From positions 1,674,001 through 1,738,000 of the forward strand of contig WBMV01004888.1 of NCBI GenBank assembly GCA_013396655.1: 64,000 nucleotides of DNA, given 5' to 3'. How positions within the stretch are numbered: position 1 is the first letter of the stretch; each line of letters opens with the position of its first letter. The DNA comes from Campylorhamphus procurvoides. Lineage: Eukaryota; Chordata; Aves; Passeriformes; Dendrocolaptidae. The notes beneath the pieces were generated by a model, which was given only the letters and a program-made list of their open reading frames with translations, was not told the DNA's origin and searched no databases. The position numbers and the translations under genes are program-made. Shown here piece after piece: positions 12,871-24,994 of this stretch.

Positions 12871-15800
12871 TTCACAGCTGAAAAATTATAGGGGAGCTTT
12901 ATTGGAAAGTACAGACATAGATCTTGAGATCTGTAATTGCAAACTTTATCATGCTTCTGTATTCTTAGACCACTGCAGCTATAGCACGATTATTGTATGT
13001 TATTTGTGGCAGATGATACTGAAGACCCCTTAGGTCTGGAGATGCCCAAAGCAATCTGTTCTGCTGCTTATCCAGAACACAGGGTGGAATTTAGCTCCCG
13101 GGGATACTGTAACTGCTGCTGCAACAACACTGACCTTTGCCAGCAGGTACTTGGAGCTTAATTTGTGCAGTTAAGGTGGGAAGGTGATACATTTTGGCTA
13201 CTTCTCACTTTTACAGACACTGATAAATACTTTTAGTGGTAACTGTAGAAAGATGTTTAACGTAAGGAGAGAAAACGTCACTGTAAATCATTGTGGCTTT
13301 CCTGGTTTAAGTTAATCCTGTTCTCTGAGGTCGACTGGGAATCTGGGCTTGTGTGCACAACTGTTGTATGCATGAGAATCAAAGTCTTTATGAATAAGGT
13401 GTTTTTCCCCAAAGTGCAGATGCAGGGTTTTAATTTTATTAGAGGTCACCTTTTCTTTCAAAACCTTCTGTTTCCAGCAGAAATGGGCTTATCTTGGATG
13501 CAATGGTATGTCAATGTTGTGCTTGTAGAGATGGCTCAGTTGATGTAGGTCATACCAGTTCCCTCTGTTTTGCCATTCCCCAGATTAATACAGTGTGCTC
13601 TGCACAGAACATGCAGGGACTGTGTATATCATGCTAATAGACAGTGTTTGCAAAAGTTATAATTCACACAGGCAGTCACAGCAATGAATTAGTGCTTTTG
13701 GCATTTGGGAAAGAAAGCCCATTTGAAATCCAGCTGCTTGCCAGCTGTGGCTATTCATAGCAATTATTAGATTGGCTGCTTTTTTCACTCCATCTTTTAA
13801 TTTAGAAAGTGTAATGAATGATTTTATTACCATCTTAAAAGTCTATTTATAATCCATTCATCTTCTGATGAACGTGTGTATCTGATTCTTGACCTCTTTA
13901 ATAATGTACAAAGCAGTGTTGTTTCAAGTTTTCTTGGCACAAATGTGAGACAGTCACTGTTTCTAACAGTTTGAGTGACCTTAACTGTTTACTCCTGTGT
14001 TTCTAAAGTGTGAGTTTTTATGGGTATTTAATATATAACGCTGTTAAGATTTGTTTTTTCCTCTACATTAGTCATCATTACCTTTCACTTGTCTTGGGTA
14101 TCAATATCCAGGGAATGACTGGGAATGCTTGAAGGCTTTGCAATATGGGCAGAATCTTGCTAATTCATTCTTTAAGGCACTCACTGTGGTTTTTGATGCC
14201 TTTGTGCATAAAGTAAGGCATCTGATGGTCATATAGTCATGATGCTGTTGTTTTCAACCTGCTCGCTCTGGCAGCTACAAGGGCAGTGACAACTTGAATG
14301 CAACAACACCCGATTTGTCAGTCTGTATTCTGGTATATCCTGCTGCTGCACTGTTGATCACAGTGTTTGAATTAGCCCGGAGCTGATAATGGAAACAGTA
14401 ACAGTCACTGCTGTGCTGCTGGCAAGCCCATAGCCTAGTCAAAGGAGCAGCAGAGGCTTAAATGTCTTAGGTGGATAAGGAGAGGGCTTTAGATTCTTGG
14501 TGCATAGTTGGGGCACTAGGCTTTAAACTTTAAGATATTTTATGTCTTATGATCATGTATTGGCTGTGTTTGTCCTTCTTGGCTCTCTGGTCCCAGCTTC
14601 ATCCTGAGAAACTGGGAAATTTGGGCATGTGACCTTGTTGTTCTAAATGATCAAATTCTTGATGGGCTGTACATGTTTTTTTTACCCCATACTCTTCCAT
14701 GCTGACTCTGCTGTCCTCTGATTTTCATCAAAATTGGTGTTTTGTCAAGAATTTTTTTCTGCACATCCTCCTTTGGAGGTACTGCCCTTATCAGAAGCTC
14801 AGCCTCCCAGCCTGGTGTCTGAAAGGAGGGCTAGAGCAATCCCCCTCCAGGCATGGCTGAACTGCAACATTTTGGAAGATAGACTTGCTCCAACAAAAAC
14901 AAGCTGGAGACTATAAGCCCTGACCAGTGGGAGATTCTGTCTGAGAACACCACCCCAGATTTTTAAAAGCTACTTTTTCCTAACTGCCTACCTAAGTAGT
15001 AGAAGAATTGCATCCGTACACAAGCAGTAATTGAGGGGGACAATAGAAAAAATAAGCCAAACAATTTATGGCTGGGAGGATTTGAGGTAGAGGAAAGGGA
15101 TCTTAATCAGAAAGCCAGAAAGAATGCACATTTCTGAGATCAGTGGATAAGACTGAAAGCTGACCTGACAACTTCAGCCTTTGTAGGCACTAGAAGATCT
15201 AGAAAAATATGGCATATATCCATTTTTTCTTCCTGATTTCTTCATCTCTAGGTGATGACCTGTACAGTGCCATCTTTCCTTATATGGTTTGTTATATTGT
15301 GGTCAGTTTTTTCCCTTCTTTAGTCTGTTTCATTTCTTTTTGATAACAGAGTATAAAGCACAAAAAGGACATTGTTTGAGGCACCAAAATTCAAAGAAAA
15401 TTGCTCTTTCTTGCTATTTAACAATTTCAGTGTCTGGAAAAGTACCAATCCTGAAATATCAAGTCTTAAGCAATGAGGAACATATATGCCTGTGCCTCTC
15501 CAGTCCTGATGATTTAATTTCCCTGAGGAATGTAAGGGCAAGCAGTGTGTCAGCACTAACCCTCAAATTACCTCACTTTCCTGTGAACCTCCTGGGAGGA
15601 GCTGGACTGTCTAGAAAGAGTCAAATGGACAGTCTCTGTGTTAAACAGCTGATGCAGGTGATGAGTTCCCAACTCTTCGCATAAATCACTCCCATGGCAT
15701 CAATCTTATCTTTAGCTTCTTTCTTCCCTTGCTTGCTGGATATCACATTTACTGTTGTGATATATTTGGTAGAGTAACTTTCAAGCTTTCCAAAATGTCG

Positions 15801-16090
15801 TTGTAACTGTGCTCAATAGATTTATTTTATCTATTGCTAGCTAGGAAGAGGAGAAATGGCCTGCTAAGGGTAGCTTTAGGGATAAAAAAATTGAGAAAGT
15901 AAAAGAGGATTAATTGCATATGACTTAGCAAAGAACTAATGGGTTGGAAAAAGAGGTGCAAATGCTTGTGTGTGTGAATACTACCAATACAAATAACAGC
16001 TGCTTGAGTTTCTACCTGGTTGGAGTCATTAACTACATGGAGAGTTACTTGCACAGTTACTTATCACTCCTTCTGCAGTTCTTTTTTCAG
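12871..16090. other. Non-coding stretch with a possible conserved AT-rich block
   Basis: No gene recognised. A 131-codon plus frame at 15289-15684 is rich in Leu, Ser and Cys and has no motif; it is treated as chance. The segment 13740-13990 is dense in homeodomain-type TAAT/ATTA cores and lacks any repeat signature, a texture often seen in conserved non-coding elements. Only alignment could show this. Confidence 0.35.
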
Positions 16091-16158
16091 TCCTTCTGTG
16101 TACTTGATGAGGTTGGACTCCATTCTGCAAAGGCTTTTGCACCCACTTCATTGTGGCG
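16091..16158 (+). other. Exon-like segment A (68 nt), unproven
   Basis: It is preceded by a long pyrimidine run ending CTTTTTTCAG (acceptor AG at 16089-16090) and followed directly by GTAAGTG, close to the ideal donor. Two of three frames are open. The frame starting at the first base begins SFCVLDEVGLHSAKAF and leaves two bases, CG. If spliced to segment B at 18739, the phase is kept and B's only open frame is entered. The protein product is not recognised. Such pairs arise by chance in long introns, so this may be a non-coding RNA exon or a pseudo-exon. Confidence 0.22.
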
Positions 16159-18738
16159 GTAAGTGTGGGAGTTGCTTACTTTTAGCTGAGCACACACACC
16201 AGTCTGGGGAGCTTAAAGAGTAATGAGATATAGACCTGCCATACATTCTAAAGTTGGTTAAAATGCAGAAATAAACATTGGTTTAATATATCATTTAATG
16301 ATTTTCCAGTCTACTTACCCTCTCCTTCAAAAACACACAGGTTACCTGCAAAATTGGTTGAATGGTATTTGTTGTCTTGAACTGAGATTGTCTAACCTCA
16401 TTTTAATGTCCTTTTAGAACAACCTGAAGTAAGCTTTTATTTATTATTTTGTATTTTATAAAGGGTTTCAAATGCCCAAGTTTTTCAAAGCTGTTACCTG
16501 ATTTTATGGGTTTTCAATTTAGTGACATTTAAAGGGCTTGATTTTTTTGCAGAAAATTCTGGGTCTTGAGGGCTAGTTAATGTGGCTAAAATTCCATTTC
16601 CTCCAGACAGACAGCTAAATACTTTCATGCAGATTTAATCTTTGTATGATATTTTTGTCCCAAGGTCTGGTGAAGTACTTATCTGATCATAGGATGTAGG
16701 AACAATATTATTTGGGTGGACCTTTGCACTTTGAAAAGTTTTACTAGTAATTGTTGTAAAATGATTGTAAGAGTTAGGAATATGTTTTTACTCTCTGATA
16801 TGTAAAACAGACCATGAAATTAATATTCAGACACAGTAGAGTAGTTCTTTTCATTACTTAAATGGGCTTAATTGGAGTTACAGCAAATTTAGATGGCATA
16901 GTAGCAGCACTATATAAATTAGATATGCGTTCCTATGAATAATACAGATATTATCCAATTCCCCTTCTTCCTAAATTCATTTTCCTCCTTAGAAGAAGTA
17001 AAAGTTTTTGTCACTTAATATAAATTATATTTTTCTCTTAGCAAAGAAATAATAGAAGAATAAATGGTGCCAAACTGTAAGACAACAACAGGAAAGTCAC
17101 TAGGAGCAGCAGTGAAAGCCTTTTTGACTTTTGTGGTAAAATATGCCTTGAATTTGACTGTGGTTCCAGAATGAAACGGTAATGTGCTATGACCTGCTAC
17201 ATTTAGCAGACAATAGCAATATTTGGAGTCAGCAATAAAACCTTCCTGTGGATCTTTCTGTCCATGCTCACATCTACTTTGTGACTGAACGAGAAATGTC
17301 TGAATATACCTCCTATATGCATCCATTGGATAAATACTTTCTGAAACAGTTGACACAGTTCCCATAACACTACATTTACTAAAGTATTCCTCTCTGTCTG
17401 TCAGTGACGTATACATGGTAAGTGGACCTCTGTTAGTAACTTTGAGAGAAAGGGGATATGCCCTTAATATCAGCTAAATTTTTGCAGTTGGATACAAGTG
17501 AACTGATTTCATAAATATTACTCAATTAGCAACAGCAGACGTAAAACCCAGGCAGCAGTCTTGCTGATGGGGTGACTTTCAGATGGATATGCCCCTGAAC
17601 TGCAGAGTGGCGTGTTTCTAGCAGCTGTTTGCTTAGATAGTGTCCTTAGTAGATGATCCAGTATCCCTGAGCAGAGTGGTACTTACTTTCCATGAAAAAA
17701 ACCCTCTATTTTTCAGACTTCAGAAGGCTCATCAACATCTTTCATTTCTTCTTAGCCTTCATGAAAAGACTGAAACAATTCTATTAAAGTAGAAATTTTC
17801 TCTAAAAACTTACATTTTTTCAAAAATGCTTTTTGAAAAAGAGATGTCTGGAGCAACTGGGCAGTTTAACTTTTAATTTGTCTTTAATCTTTTATCCAAC
17901 TTCTCAAGAAGCAGGGGAAGATTTTTAGGACCCAAATGAGAATTAGGTTTGCAAAGCCTCTCAGCTTTCATTGGAACTTGAATGTTTCTGTCTTTGAACC
18001 TTTTAAATATCCTCTCATAACAAAGATGCTGAGTAAGCATGTTCTTTCAGCTTGATTGAGGGCCAGATTTTAGGGTCAGAGATATTTTTTTATGCCTGTT
18101 TTAGCATTTTTGGTACTTTCCACTCTCATAGTTATTCAGAAGTGTGCATGAAATGGAAATGTCTTTGAATATTTATCTTGCTTCCCTTTCTATTACTTGC
18201 CGTGCTTTTTATAGGCTTAATTTTTCTTCAGTATTTATGATACATTCTGCCTAACTTCAATTCTGAGTAGCAGTTGTAACTGAGACTTAATGAAGTTTTT
18301 TGATGTTGAATATAGATGCATTCAAATAAAACATTTTATTGTAATATATTCCAAAACTAGCCAGTGGTATTAATTGCACTGTTAGTGATTCAAACAGCAA
18401 ACTGAATTTTTAGTTTGTATAGCTTTACAGTAAGACCTAAGTAAATTACTGATAGAAAAGAAAATAATAAATTACCTGAAGTCTCACCTCATGGCTTATT
18501 TGGCAACAATTTTATGTTTTCTTTTCTGTATTCAATTGAACTTGTTTATAGACATTCTTTCCTGTATACACTTGAAGTTGTTCACAAATATTTTTAATGA
18601 ATATTTCTAAGCAATTTTTTTCATCATAGAGTTTTTCTAAGCAGTTGATTGCAGGTAATTGGCAATCGAAATGCAAGCTGTGCTGCTTCATTTTTATTAG
18701 ACACATCACTTATAACAAGGTATTGTTTCTCTCCCCAG
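16159..18738. other. Non-coding stretch, no gene supported
   Basis: AT-rich. A 133-codon minus frame at 17015-17416 is one of the longest in the window, but it has no recognisable domain and is within the length range of chance frames here. No repeat was recognised. Confidence 0.4.
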
Positions 18739-18803
18739 ATGGAGGTTCCAGTTCAGGAAAATATTAAAACAGATTTCAAAGGGACTTCATAAAATGCTTA
18801 AAG
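18739..18803 (+). other. Exon-like segment B (65 nt), unproven
   Basis: The acceptor is TTGTTTCTCTCCCCAG (AG at 18737-18738) and the donor is AAAG|GTAAGTATG, both very close to consensus. One frame (from the second base) is open throughout and begins WRFQFRKILKQISKGLHKML, a basic amphipathic stretch. The other two frames contain stops. A 21-codon open frame is expected by chance about one time in three, so openness alone is weak. The splice sites are the main evidence. It is in phase with segment A. The gene is not recognised; it could equally be a non-coding transcript. Confidence 0.28.
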
Positions 18804-20534
18804 GTAAGTATGTTCCTCAGCACTTTACTGAGTCCAGAGTATAATGAAAATAGTTCTTTAAAGCAACTTTCTGCTAGATGTGTTTATGAGTTTAACATAC
18901 ACCTTCTGTCTATGTTCTCTGGTGTTAAATTAAAACTTGCTGCTTCCATAACATCCTTGCCACTTTATTCACTTGCTACAAGTATTTGTAGAGAGGGAGC
19001 AGAAAATGAATGTGAATGCAACCACAGCAAATGCTGGTTTTATTTGAGTGAATAGACAGGGGAAGGAGGTGTAATTCCAGTCTAACTACAGTCTAAACAA
19101 TGTATATCATCCATGAAACTAAAGGTTTAAAATAAATGCACTTTTATGTACATTATCTAGCTCCTCAAATATAGAGTGCATTTGATAACTCTGTTTTTTT
19201 TCTCCCCTGTTTATAGTCATACAAAATAAGGAGATATTTATAGACAGGTTCTTCTCCTTCTTATCAGAACAAGAAATTTTAAAAAGCAATAGGATTGAAC
19301 CAATTACACACACACATATTGACAGATATGACCATGTTCCTTCCATGTGCTTGGTTTTGTCATGTAATTTAAAGAATGCAATCCACAGCACTGACAATGA
19401 CATTTACCATGTAACCTTGAAAGACAGTTTGTCATACAGAGGGGCTCAGACCTCATTAAAATCACATTCCAAGCCAGCATCTGGTGATGGAGGACTTGGT
19501 ACAGGTACAGAAAGTTCATTGTAGGGTCAGAGCTGGAGGATGGGGATGAAATTTCTTCTGACATCTGCCAGGGGATAGATCTTCTGTGTAGGGTATTGTC
19601 AAAAGACAAGGGCATGTGGTAGACCTTTTTTTCCGGACAGGAGTGGGTAGGATCTGCCCTGTAGGATCTGCTGCTTTTGCATTTCTAGCCAGTGGATTGG
19701 CAGTTCAAGCTACCACCTCCAACTGAATATGGCAGTGACTTACCTTACTCCCAAAAAGCAAATTCATTTAGAATATTTCTAAAATTACTCTAATTTCAAG
19801 GATTGCACTTGCACACATGGTTTCAGTGAGCTTTAATATAACTGATACCATGTACTTAACTATATTAGTACATATAGTCTTTGGACTGTGTTCAGAGTTA
19901 TCACCTGACAGTGAATTTTTTGCTACAGAATGCCTTGTTACTGTATGTGTAGTGTGTAAAAGACACATATTTTCATAATAGCTGGAGACATATTTGCAGT
20001 AGCATGAAGTTTCTCTTGCAGAGTTTGAAATCGTAATCAAGAAAGTGTTATTAATTTAGATGAAACAATCATATAAAACAAAAATATTAACGATTGGATC
20101 TTTCAATGATACTTTAATGTAATAACAAAAGATTTGGAAGTAAATCACCGAAGCTATAAAACTCATATATGCATGTCCCATGCTGATCATAACACAACCT
20201 GTTTACTAAGGAAGAGGGAACTCTTGCTTACCTGGCAGAAAGCAAGGGGAAAATAGGTTCTCTTTGTAATGTACCAGGTGCAGCTGTGTGGACTTTTATA
20301 AGCACAAACAGATCAAGTATATCAAAATAGTGGTTTTGCTTTCCAGTCAGTGTTACCTGGTAAGGAGTACAAGGGTGGATTTTGATTCATCATATAAAAA
20401 AATTTCAGACATACCTTCTTCAGCGCAAAGCATTGGCAAAAATATAAGTGCAGATGGGTGTGAATCAGGGCAAGGACTCTATAGCTCGTTCTGTGCAAGA
20501 ACATGAAGCAGGAGGAAAAGCCAGCGAGAGTGCT
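18804..20534. other. Non-coding stretch, no gene seen
   Basis: AT-rich unique DNA with a short AC run near 19306-19316. Minus frames of 94 and 103 codons (19119-19615) are cysteine-rich and motif-free. No repeat was recognised. Confidence 0.4.
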
Positions 20535-20680
20535 GGTGGTTTGTTGCTAGTAGAGGACTGGGAGGCAGTGGTCTGGGTTCTCAGTTCTGCTACTGATCTG
20601 CTGCACACAGTTAGACACATAATTTTCTCTTTCATTTTGTTAAATCAGCCACAGCACCTCAGGGTCACAATGAGGCAGTA
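20535..20680 (+). repeat. MIR (CORE-SINE) relic
   Basis: The order of blocks matches MIR read forward: GGACTGGGAGGCAGTGGTCT, GGGTTCTCAGTTCTGCTACT and GATCTGCTGCACACAG, then a C/T-rich segment and a TTTTGTTAAATC relic of the 'CATCTGTAAAATGGGG' block. MIRs are tRNA-derived SINEs that predate amniotes, and birds keep only decayed copies. Ends are approximate and there is no target duplication. A chance resemblance is unlikely given the collinear blocks. Confidence 0.65.
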
Positions 20681-21796
20681 AGCTCAGTTGGTCACATAGG
20701 GGCCTTCTTAAATGGAAATTGAGGAAAGCAACCTTCTTGTGCAGTGTCGGGTAGGTGAAAGTTAATTTATGCTGTCACCCTCTGTTTTCTGCTTCCTCCT
20801 CCTGTGAAATTTTGAGTAGGAATAAAAAGACCATTGACTCTTCATGGGTGTTTTGGTTTCATTAATAAAGTGATTCTGAATAACAGTTTTCAGTCCTGAG
20901 GGTAGGTAAGTTTTCTGGTTTTGGGTTTTTTTCCTTTTTGCCCATTATATCCTGACAGTAGTTACAGCTGGTTATGCATCACGGTAGAGTAACAAAACCT
21001 TTACTCCTAAATCAGTAAAATCTGGGGTGGTACGTGAATGTTGCAAGCCTATTGTGAACCCACCTCTCCATATGGCTGCCCTATCTAGTTCCCTCTGCAT
21101 CTATTTAGACCCCTCAGTGTGCTGCTTGTTTTGAACTATGATGTGTTCAAAAAAAGAGTCCTTTGCGTTAAGAAACTTTTCAGGAGTGGTTTTTGGGGTT
21201 TTTTGAGGTGGCAGGGTGGGGTGGGAATGGGAGGCTGAGGAAGAGGGTTGGAGAGAGAAAGTGTTTGAAGTTACCTGGAAAGTTTAAGTTAGAAGCTTTG
21301 TGGGATTTCATATGTGCTGGGACAAGACTTTCCTTGAAAATAGCAGGGATTTAAGGAGCACAATGTCTCTTGGATTTCCATCCCTTTAAGCATGGTTTCA
21401 AGGGTTGTTGGACAGAAGCCAAGCAGTCTATAGTCCTTGTTTGCTAATGGTTAATGCTTCAGGGACTGTTAATCCTTCCTGTGGTTTTCATACATAGCAG
21501 TTTGTGACAGAAGGGCACAGATCCCCCAAATGGTGTCTTTTGGGATCTCAGTAGCTGTCATGCCACTGTAGTCCAGTGCTCAGTATGGGCTAATTTCTCC
21601 TGGGAGCGTTTACAGGCTGAATTTGTAAGCCTGGGTTGACGGTTGTTTCTGTGCTGCTCCTTTTTGTATCACAGTACAATGCTGACCCAGGAGTTCGTGG
21701 CATGATGACATGTACTAAACCTTCAAACAACATAATACACTCAGCAACTCTAGAAAGTGGATGTTCAGCAGCAGCAAATGAAACTGGTCAGCTGGT
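20681..21796. other. Non-coding stretch with G/T-rich tracts
   Basis: No gene seen. T/G-rich tracts lie at 20911-20940 and 21188-21205, and a G-quadruplex motif at 21214-21231. A 65-codon plus frame at 21636-21833 has no motif. Confidence 0.4.
21214..21231 (+). other. G-quadruplex motif
   Basis: GGGTGGGGTGGGAATGGG contains four runs of at least three G with loops of 1, 1 and 3 bases. This is the most stable class of intramolecular quadruplex. It is flanked by further G-rich and T-rich sequence. In RNA from a + strand transcript it would also fold. Confidence 0.75.
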
Positions 21797-21986
21797 GACT
21801 CAGTTACACACACACAAATTGTCATTGCATTAATCGCCATTATCTCTGAAAACCTGTCAACTTGCCCAGCAAATGGCTCTTGCAGAGGGCTTGGAGGGCC
21901 ATCGAATTCAACCTGTTTTAGACAGCTTTTGTGAGTCACCTCTCTTGGGTCAACAGCAGGAAGGTTTTCAGGGCATTTGTGAGTCA
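21797..21986. promoter_or_regulatory. Second AP-1 site cluster (three sites in 190 bp)
   Basis: Exact AP-1 heptamers lie at 21797-21803 (TGACTCA), 21932-21938 (TGAGTCA) and 21980-21986 (TGAGTCA). A fourth is downstream at 22851-22857. The surrounding 21.6-22.25 kb is less AT-rich than its flanks and shows no repeat signature. A candidate inducible enhancer is an inference from site density. Confidence 0.4.
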
Positions 21987-23625
21987 TGAAAGGGCAAGGC
22001 TTTATGCTGAAACATAAACAGGGTAATAAGTGGCTCAGCCAACCAGTAGAGGACGAGGGGGACCACATTCACCATGGTGTGGCCACAATATACAGAAGCT
22101 GTACCACGGCAAATCAGCGTGAAATATTTTGCCCCTTCACACCATGCCCTGCTGTCTCAAGCTTCTTCCTCAGCCACAAAGGAGCTGGCCCATTGCTCAA
22201 GGTCTGCAGAGGTCACCCCTCCACATCACTCAGCCATTTCACTATTTGACATTAAGGCTGGTATTTAGGTCAGGTTGGCTCTAGCCTGTGAAACATGCAC
22301 AAATAACCTCTATTAGTGTCTTAACCCAGATGACCAGGTGGTAAAAGGCTCCATACTATGCTGAATGGCCTGAGAAGAGAATAATTTGATTATGACTCTC
22401 TAGCTGGGGAGAGAAATGACAAAGGCTTTCTCTACATCAGGTATAATTAAGCTGCATGCAGCTTGATGCTTCAGGATGGTACAGGGTTGGCATTAGAGAA
22501 ATTTGTTGTCATTTATGGGACCAGCAAACAGTGCAGTCCCCATGTAACCTCTGGTTCAGGAGACTTTTTAAACTGTGCATGGCTATTATAAGAGAAATCT
22601 GTCTTAAACATGATGAGTAACCCCATATACACTCCTAATCATCAGTTCTGTCTGTTGTCAGAGGTGGTATCCTGGGTATCCTAGCTTGGTCTAAATCTGT
22701 ATAGTTTCTTCCATGTTTTAAGCAGGTTTTGATCCATCTGTGAATTAAGACATGGGTTGTACAGCTTGGTGCTTTGTGGCTTAAACCTAACAGTACAGAA
22801 CTCTAACAGGTCTGAATTCTCAGCCAGTAGATTGGCTGTAGGCTTATTGGTGAGTCAAGCAATTTAAGGTAAATCATCCTAGAACTGTCTTCTCTGATCT
22901 CCAAAGTGTATATCCTGTTGCTATTGCAGCAGGATCTTCATGTGAAAATGAAAACAGAATTTCATCTGAAGCTCTAGTTCTCCCACAGTACTTTAAAGCA
23001 GATGTGATTTTATATTCACAATACAAAAACCTGATCCATTCAGTATTTCACTTGAGCATGTCATTTATTTTCAATCTCTCTCTGAGTAGAGAAAGGTACT
23101 ATGATAATAAATGAAAACATAAATTCCCTTGAATTGCTGTTCTTTTGCTTTTTATATTGCTGCTGAGATTTTTGCTAGCCTTGGTTTCTCTTCCTGACCG
23201 CCTTTGAGTCTATTCAGCGACATTTCTTAATGGTTCCAGTTGATGTTTAGAACAGGAGTAAATCTTATCTCAAATCCAAGGGGTTAATGAGACTCTGAAT
23301 CAGAATTGTTTCAAAATCAGGTTTGCTTCAATATGATATTTCTGGCCAGAGCAAATAAAAGAAAGGAGGCCCCTCTACACAGCTAGTTGTTCAATAGCTT
23401 GTGAGCATTTAGCAGGACTGCTTTCAGCTACATTTGTAGTCCTATGTGTTTTCCTTTGTCTTTCATATTCCAGGAAACTGCTTTGGCTATTCCGGAAAAG
23501 AAGGCTCAGGTTGCACGTTGCTTCAGAATTTTTCCATGAAACTTCTTGATATCATCCTGTTTGTGGAACAGAACTGAATGTCAGAGTCTGAGTGTTTGTG
23601 ATGAAATACAGTTTTTATTTTCCAG
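21987..23625. other. Non-coding stretch, no gene supported
   Basis: No repeat recognised. Near 23466 a strong acceptor (TTTCATATTCCAG) is followed by a 21-codon open frame starting ETALAIPEKKAQ that ends in a stop without a good donor. It is too short to call. Confidence 0.4.
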
Positions 23626-23827
23626 ACAGACTTGCCAGTGACATATAAATGCTGGCAGCATGAAGCAACTGTTTTGACACAGCTTGTCAGGAAAGTAGAT
23701 CTGGGCCTTGGGCTTTCACCACTCTGGGCTCCTGGTGACAGGTGTCCGAGTGGCTGCTGCCTGACCGATCTGCTTGTATCCATAAAACCTCACACCACTA
23801 ACTCACAGCAAAGAGGCTTGACATTCA
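23626..23827 (+). other. Exon-like segment C (202 nt, fully open frame), unproven
   Basis: The acceptor is ACAGTTTTTATTTTCCAG (AG at 23624-23625). The donor is TTCA|GTGAGTACC, where the intron side is a perfect GTGAGT but the last exon base is A. The first frame is open over 67 codons (starts TDLPVTYKCWQHEATV) and the other two stop early. By stop density alone this has a probability of a few percent per frame. The segment is clearly richer in G+C than its flanks, as bird exons often are. No known domain is seen. It does not continue the phase of segments A or B, so it would belong to a different transcript or a non-coding RNA. Confidence 0.3.
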
Positions 23828-24994
23828 GTGAGTACCTGTAACAAGACTAACACAGAGCAAAGGCCTTTCAGATATGATCAGATGCTGTTACATCTTTTTT
23901 GGTTTTACCAGTACTGTTCCAGTGCTTTATTTCAGACAATGCAAATGGTGTGGTGTTGTCATAACTGTTAGTGTTATTATGAGAAGGAAGAGGCAGCCTT
24001 AAATATTCAGTACCTAGCTCTTTCTGTGGGCAGTGTGCAGTTGACAATTTCCTTTTTAATGCTCCTTAAAGCAGTAACATACCCCTGTTTACTTGTAGGT
24101 ACTGAATGAGCAAGCTTTACTACTGATAGAGAAGTGCCTCAATTAACTGCCAACAATATTGTATTGCTGTAATCCACAGTATGGCAAGCAAGGTAAACAG
24201 GTTTGTGTCATAGCTCATGAGAGAAAAGGGAAATAATGATTTTAGTAAGTGGGTTTTTTGGGAAAGCTGTATTAATATTCATCAAGTAGTTTTTTAGATA
24301 AATGACTGTCCTCGTGCCATTTGAATTGCACAGAGTGGATCAAATGACCGTGTTATCCTTACCCTGCAAAGCCGAGCCAATGTTGAGCGCGAGGAGTGTG
24401 ACTCTTTGCAAGTCTTAGGAGATACTTCTAAGAAGCCTTTAGGGCAAAAGGTCGTATTCTGAATTAAGGGATGGAGCTGCATGCTCTTTTTCTTAGCTGA
24501 AGTTTCTGAAATATTTTTCCTCGTAAATGTTACTTTTCATACAATTGAGGAGCCCCTTGAAGGACAACTCACAGTTGTAAATTCTGCTTATAAATTTTTA
24601 TTAATCTTTGTTTCAATAGCTACTGATTTCTACTAGGTCAACATATACTTAGCGAAGAGGCCTCTATACAGTCTGTTGCTTGATGCAGACACAACAAAAA
24701 CTTTTGATTAAGCACATAATTTCAATTACTGTTGATCTGGCTTCATCAAAAAGATCTTTTAAGTGGGTTGTTTTTTTTTCAGCTTACAGATGTCAGCAAA
24801 GTAACATTGGCATTTTCATACCACACAATATCAGCTATGGAAAAGCACAACCATAAAAAAGCAGGGAAACAGCAATATGTACACTGAGGATCAGATTTAA
24901 GACAGGAAAGTATCTACATGTCCTATAGCCATGTAAATCCTGCTCAGTGTGTGAGTCAAACTCTTTAAGTTTTTTAAAAAGCCATTGGCTCCTT
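23828..24994. other. Non-coding stretch, no gene seen
   Basis: AT-rich unique DNA with an AP-1 heptamer at 24952-24958 and a T-run near 24770-24780. No repeat was recognised. Confidence 0.4.

Noticed and set aside
17015..17416. 133-codon minus-strand frame with fairly protein-like wording
   Set aside because: No known family is recalled and no acceptor coincides with its start. A retrocopy is possible, but no poly-A tail or target duplication is seen.
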